In this document: positions 41,414-43,300 of the stretch, one piece after another | How positions within the stretch are numbered: the first letter of the stretch is position 1 | How the letters are laid out: the number at the start of each line of letters is the position of its first letter | NCBI GenBank assembly: GCA_945861635.1 | Contig: CAMAWH010000041.1 | Location: 1-43,300 of the forward strand | DNA from: Klebsiella pneumoniae | Lineage (GTDB): Bacteria > Myxococcota_A > UBA796 > SXON01 | Length of the DNA stretch: 43,300 nucleotides | Reading direction: 5' to 3' | Program-made: the position numbers and the translations under genes | Notes under the pieces: generated by a model | What the model saw: the letters and a program-made list of their open reading frames with translations, nothing else | Database searches by the model: none | Told to the model about the DNA's origin: nothing

Positions 41414-41863
41414 GGAACCCGCTCCACCAACACAGCCACCGGGAAATCACCGGCGCTCAGGTCGACGGGCTGGGCGTTCACGTAGAGTCCGAAGCCTCCG
41501 CCGTCCGCCTTCACCTCGGCGGTTGGGCCGAGGCGGAGCGACCGTAGACTCGCTATCATTCTCGTAAACGAGGGGTCCGGCGCGGGTGGCGCGCGACACA
41601 CGCGCTCGTCCGGATCGCGAACGTTCACGGCAACGGGTCGTCGATCTTCGACGCACGGTACCCATGCCCCGGACCTCCGATCAAAAACGCGCGCGGCAAT
41701 CGCACTCCTCCAGATCGGGCAGATCGAGCACCACCTGATCCCAGGTTGAATCTCCGACGCCAACCGCAACGAGCGTTTCGCGGACCATCGCATCGAACCA
41801 GACGACGCCACCGGGAATGAGGTTACGCCCCCCCCTATTTTTTCCTGAATCATTACAGCGCAT
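41410..41863 (-). pseudogene. Frameshifted hypothetical gene (or homopolymer indel)
   Basis: Two minus-strand frames complement each other. Frame A, from ATG 41863, reads VVWFDAMVRETLVAVGVGD and DLPDLEECDCRARF, then stops at 41681. Frame B resumes in phase as DRRSGAWVPCVEDRRPVAVN and runs to a stop at 41410, overlapping the next gene by GTGA. The switch point is a run of five T (A on the plus strand, 41683-41687): deleting one T joins them as ...CRARFDRRSGAW.... A second homopolymer (eight C on the plus strand, 41828-41835) lies near the start. The product is unrecognised. The coupling overlap with an intact lipoprotein gene suggests that the intact form is about 150 aa. Confidence 0.6.
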
Positions 41864-41994
41864 TAGCTACTCCGCATCTGGGGGGAAAAGCGCGGAAGCG
41901 GGAGTGCGACCGCAAACGCAGTGTGGCACTTCCTTCCGACACCGGCAACGTTCGCCTGCTTTGGAATTACCCCGCGGCATCGCCCGGCGGTCCC

Positions 41995-42026
41995 GGGGGC
42001 GGGAACTGGGCTGCTGGGAGCCGGGG
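41995..42026 (+). other. G-quadruplex-type motif
   Basis: Five runs of three or more G (GGGGG, GGG, GGG, GGG, GGGG) separated by 1-5 bases lie at 41995-42026, with further GGG runs at 42037-42039, 42044-42046 and 42052-42054. This satisfies the standard G4 pattern on the plus strand. It lies upstream of the minus-strand gene at 41863, on its template side. Confidence 0.6.
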
Positions 42027-42207
42027 ACTGGAAGGCGGGATCTGGGACGCTGGGCGCTGGACGCCCCGACAGTGTGTTGGTTCCACGCAAACTGGCGACG
42101 ACAGGGGCGCAGTGTTCTGAACTTCCTCGCCGACTCCCCGCCGGCCGCCCTACGCCCTGCCGACTGCCCGCCCTTCCGAAGCCCCAACCCTACCCCCATA
42201 GGCGCTA

Positions 42208-42231
42208 ACATACTTGACACGTCAAGTATGT
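42208..42231. repeat. 11-bp perfect inverted repeat with 2-nt centre
   Basis: ACATACTTGAC (42208-42218), AC, GTCAAGTATGT (42221-42231). It is AT-rich relative to its surroundings and has no following T-tract on either strand. It therefore looks like a protein-binding dyad rather than a terminator. It sits 88 bp downstream of the HNH gene stop. Confidence 0.75.
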
Positions 42232-42319
42232 GGGAGACGTCGACGGCTGCACACCGCCCCCCCGTTCTGATCGGGGATCGCCCGCGGACAACCCTCGTTC
42301 GTGGACGTGGTGCGCTGGG

Positions 42320-43300
42320 TCATCGGACGGACATCGTTCCCCGCACATCCCGCGCCGGCCCGACCCACGTCCGCCCGTCCGCGTGCTCGACGGCCACGCG
42401 GCCATCCGGCTGCACCGACACCGACAAAAACCCGTTGTGAATCGCCCGATGATGGGCGCCGCAGACCACCAGCAGTTTGCCGAAATCGTGCCTCCGACAC
42501 TCGATCCACGGCTCTGTGTGGTGAACATCCAACCACAGTCGATTTCGACAGGCCGGTACCTCGCATGTCCAACCGGCTCGGTGCAACACCTTCCTGCGGA
42601 GAACCAGCGGAATCGCGCGGGTCGCGTGACCTTCGTTCGGCCCCGGCCGCATGTCGATGATCTCGGCGTCGCAGGCCGCCTCCGCGGCAATCGTCTCGGA
42701 CACCTCGGCGTCGGGAGCGTCAAATCGCTGGCAGGCGGGACACTGTTGAAGGACGATTCGATAGCGTTCGCCCGTGGGGGACTCCGCCGTTGCGTTGGCA
42801 GTCTCCGCGGGGTCGGCAGTAGCGATGAGTTGGCGCGCCATGCACGCGAGGAGTGCGCCGTCGTCGATCTCCTCGCGCCCGAGATCGCTGCGAGCGCGCA
42901 GCAGGGCGAGCGCCTGGTACAGAACTTCGGCGTCCGCGGCCTCCATCTCAAAGGAGTGGCGAGCACGCGCAGGGCGCAGTTCGGGGCCGGGATCGCCGGT
43001 CGGTGCGGGATCCCCGATTCGGGCGGCGGCAACCTCGCGCTCGATCACGCGAGCGGACATCGTTTTGGCGCGCTCGGTCCACGAAGCGTCGGTTTCTGCG
43101 GTCGCGACGCGAACCACCTCTCTTGCTTTCGTCCAATCCACTTCGCCGGCGGCGAGTGCCGCGTTCAGTCTGGGTAACTCCGGCATGCTCCTTCCGATGC
43201 GCAGCAAATCGCGGGCCACGCGCGACGTCAATTCGAGCGCCGCCATCGCATACTGCTCGATGGATGCGTACCCGAGAAGGCGGTGGCCGCCCGAATCGGC
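42320..43300 (-). CDS. DUF222/HNH endonuclease family protein (5' end outside window)
   Basis: The frame is open from the right edge to the stop at 42320 (326 codons). It is open upstream of ATG 43246 with family-like sequence (SGGHRLLGYASIEQYA), so the true start is beyond 43300. The N-terminal part is the helical DUF222-type region (LTSRVARDLLRIGRSMPELP, ALAAGEVDWTKAREVVRV). The C-terminal part is an HNH nuclease: RRKVLHRAGWTCEVPAC, WLDVHHTEPW, CGAHHRAIHNG. The paired Cys and the HH, H and N residues are in place. Such proteins occur in multicopy mobile families; the target is unknown. An antisense plus-strand frame across the same DNA is not coding. Confidence 0.88.
   Translation of the reverse strand, partial: ADSGGHRLLGYASIEQYAMAALELTSRVARDLLRIGRSMPELPRLNAALAAGEVDWTKAREVVRVATAETDASWTERAKTMSARVIEREVAAARIGDPAPTGDPGPELRPARARHSFEMEAADAEVLYQALALLRARSDLGREEIDDGALLACMARQLIATADPAETANATAESPTGERYRIVLQQCPACQRFDAPDAEVSETIAAEAACDAEIIDMRPGPNEGHATRAIPLVLRRKVLHRAGWTCEVPACRNRLWLDVHHTEPWIECRRHDFGKLLVVCGAHHRAIHNGFLSVSVQPDGRVAVEHADGRTWVGPARDVRGTMSVR

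Larger units (their letters stand above)
41864..42319. other. Intergenic region without a credible gene
   Basis: These 456 bp lie between the frameshifted gene's start and the stop of the HNH gene. Open frames here have GC-skewed composition (for example a 95-codon plus-strand frame from 41921 rich in Pro/Arg) and no domain, so none is called. The region contains a G-run cluster and an inverted repeat, listed separately. Promoter elements for the minus-strand gene at 41863 should be at its left part but are not recognisable. Confidence 0.55.

Noticed and set aside
41921..42208. Plus-strand 95-codon frame in the gap before the HNH gene
   Set aside because: It is Pro/Arg/Gly-rich with no ribosome-binding site or domain, and overlaps the G-run cluster.
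42230..43177. Plus-strand open frame of 315 codons
   Set aside because: It is antisense to the HNH gene, which has clear family motifs; the plus frame has none.

Overview
The window is high-GC DNA (roughly two thirds G+C by eye) from a Gram-negative bacterium. It is rich in secreted lipoproteins, has many GTG starts, and its genes are often linked by 4-nt ATGA/GTGA overlaps. The MopE-type Cys/Asp-rich repeat lipoproteins, the bacterial PHM-like copper monooxygenase and the DUF222/HNH protein together suggest a Myxococcota-like (former Deltaproteobacteria) environmental lineage; this is inference from gene content only. No tRNA, rRNA, CRISPR array or transposase was seen.

Region 1 (1-16195) is an envelope and lipoprotein island. 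It holds a secreted protein that may have a BPI-like fold (cut by the left edge), a type I mannose-6-phosphate isomerase, and a run of exported proteins. Four of these are large MopE-like proteins that share a repeat stalk (Cys/Asp-rich 'metal-binding' motifs) but carry four different C-terminal heads: FG-GAP, fibrinogen-like, a kelch-like propeller, and a DUF2341-like/unknown head. Between them lie small lipoproteins, a copper type II monooxygenase with all six expected copper ligands, and beside it a tiny lipoprotein with three HxH motifs.

Region 2 (16225-29675) is a divergent biosynthetic locus whose gene set matches the core of aryl-polyene (APE)/flexirubin-type clusters. The minus arm has an acyltransferase-methyltransferase fusion, a ketosynthase, a chain-length-factor-like ketosynthase, a hotdog dehydratase (ApeP-like), a TonB-dependent receptor and a second small hotdog (ApeI-like). 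The plus arm has a LolA-like carrier, an MMPL exporter fused to an Ntn-hydrolase of the acyltransferase (AAT/C45) type plus a TPR-like tail, a DUF3261-like protein, and a GT2-LPLAT fusion (ApeJ-like). The ammonia lyase, ACPs, ketoreductase, CoA/ACP ligase and thioesterase of known APE clusters are absent here. The two arms start on the same CATG, so there is no intergenic promoter space. A decayed MopE fragment sits inside the minus arm.

Region 3 (29755-41863) holds cell-envelope housekeeping genes. They are an M23 peptidase, a compact six-gene operon (two DppBC-like permeases, two ATPases, a TPR/beta-barrel-like protein and a PD40/TolB-like propeller) without a substrate-binding protein, a membrane-anchored hypothetical, an M50B-type membrane protease, a Slt70-like lytic transglycosylase, an M24 metallopeptidase, and a lipoprotein preceded by a frameshifted gene.

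Region 4 (41864-43300) has 456 bp without a credible gene, containing a G-quadruplex-type motif and an 11-bp inverted repeat, followed by a DUF222/HNH endonuclease gene cut by the right edge.
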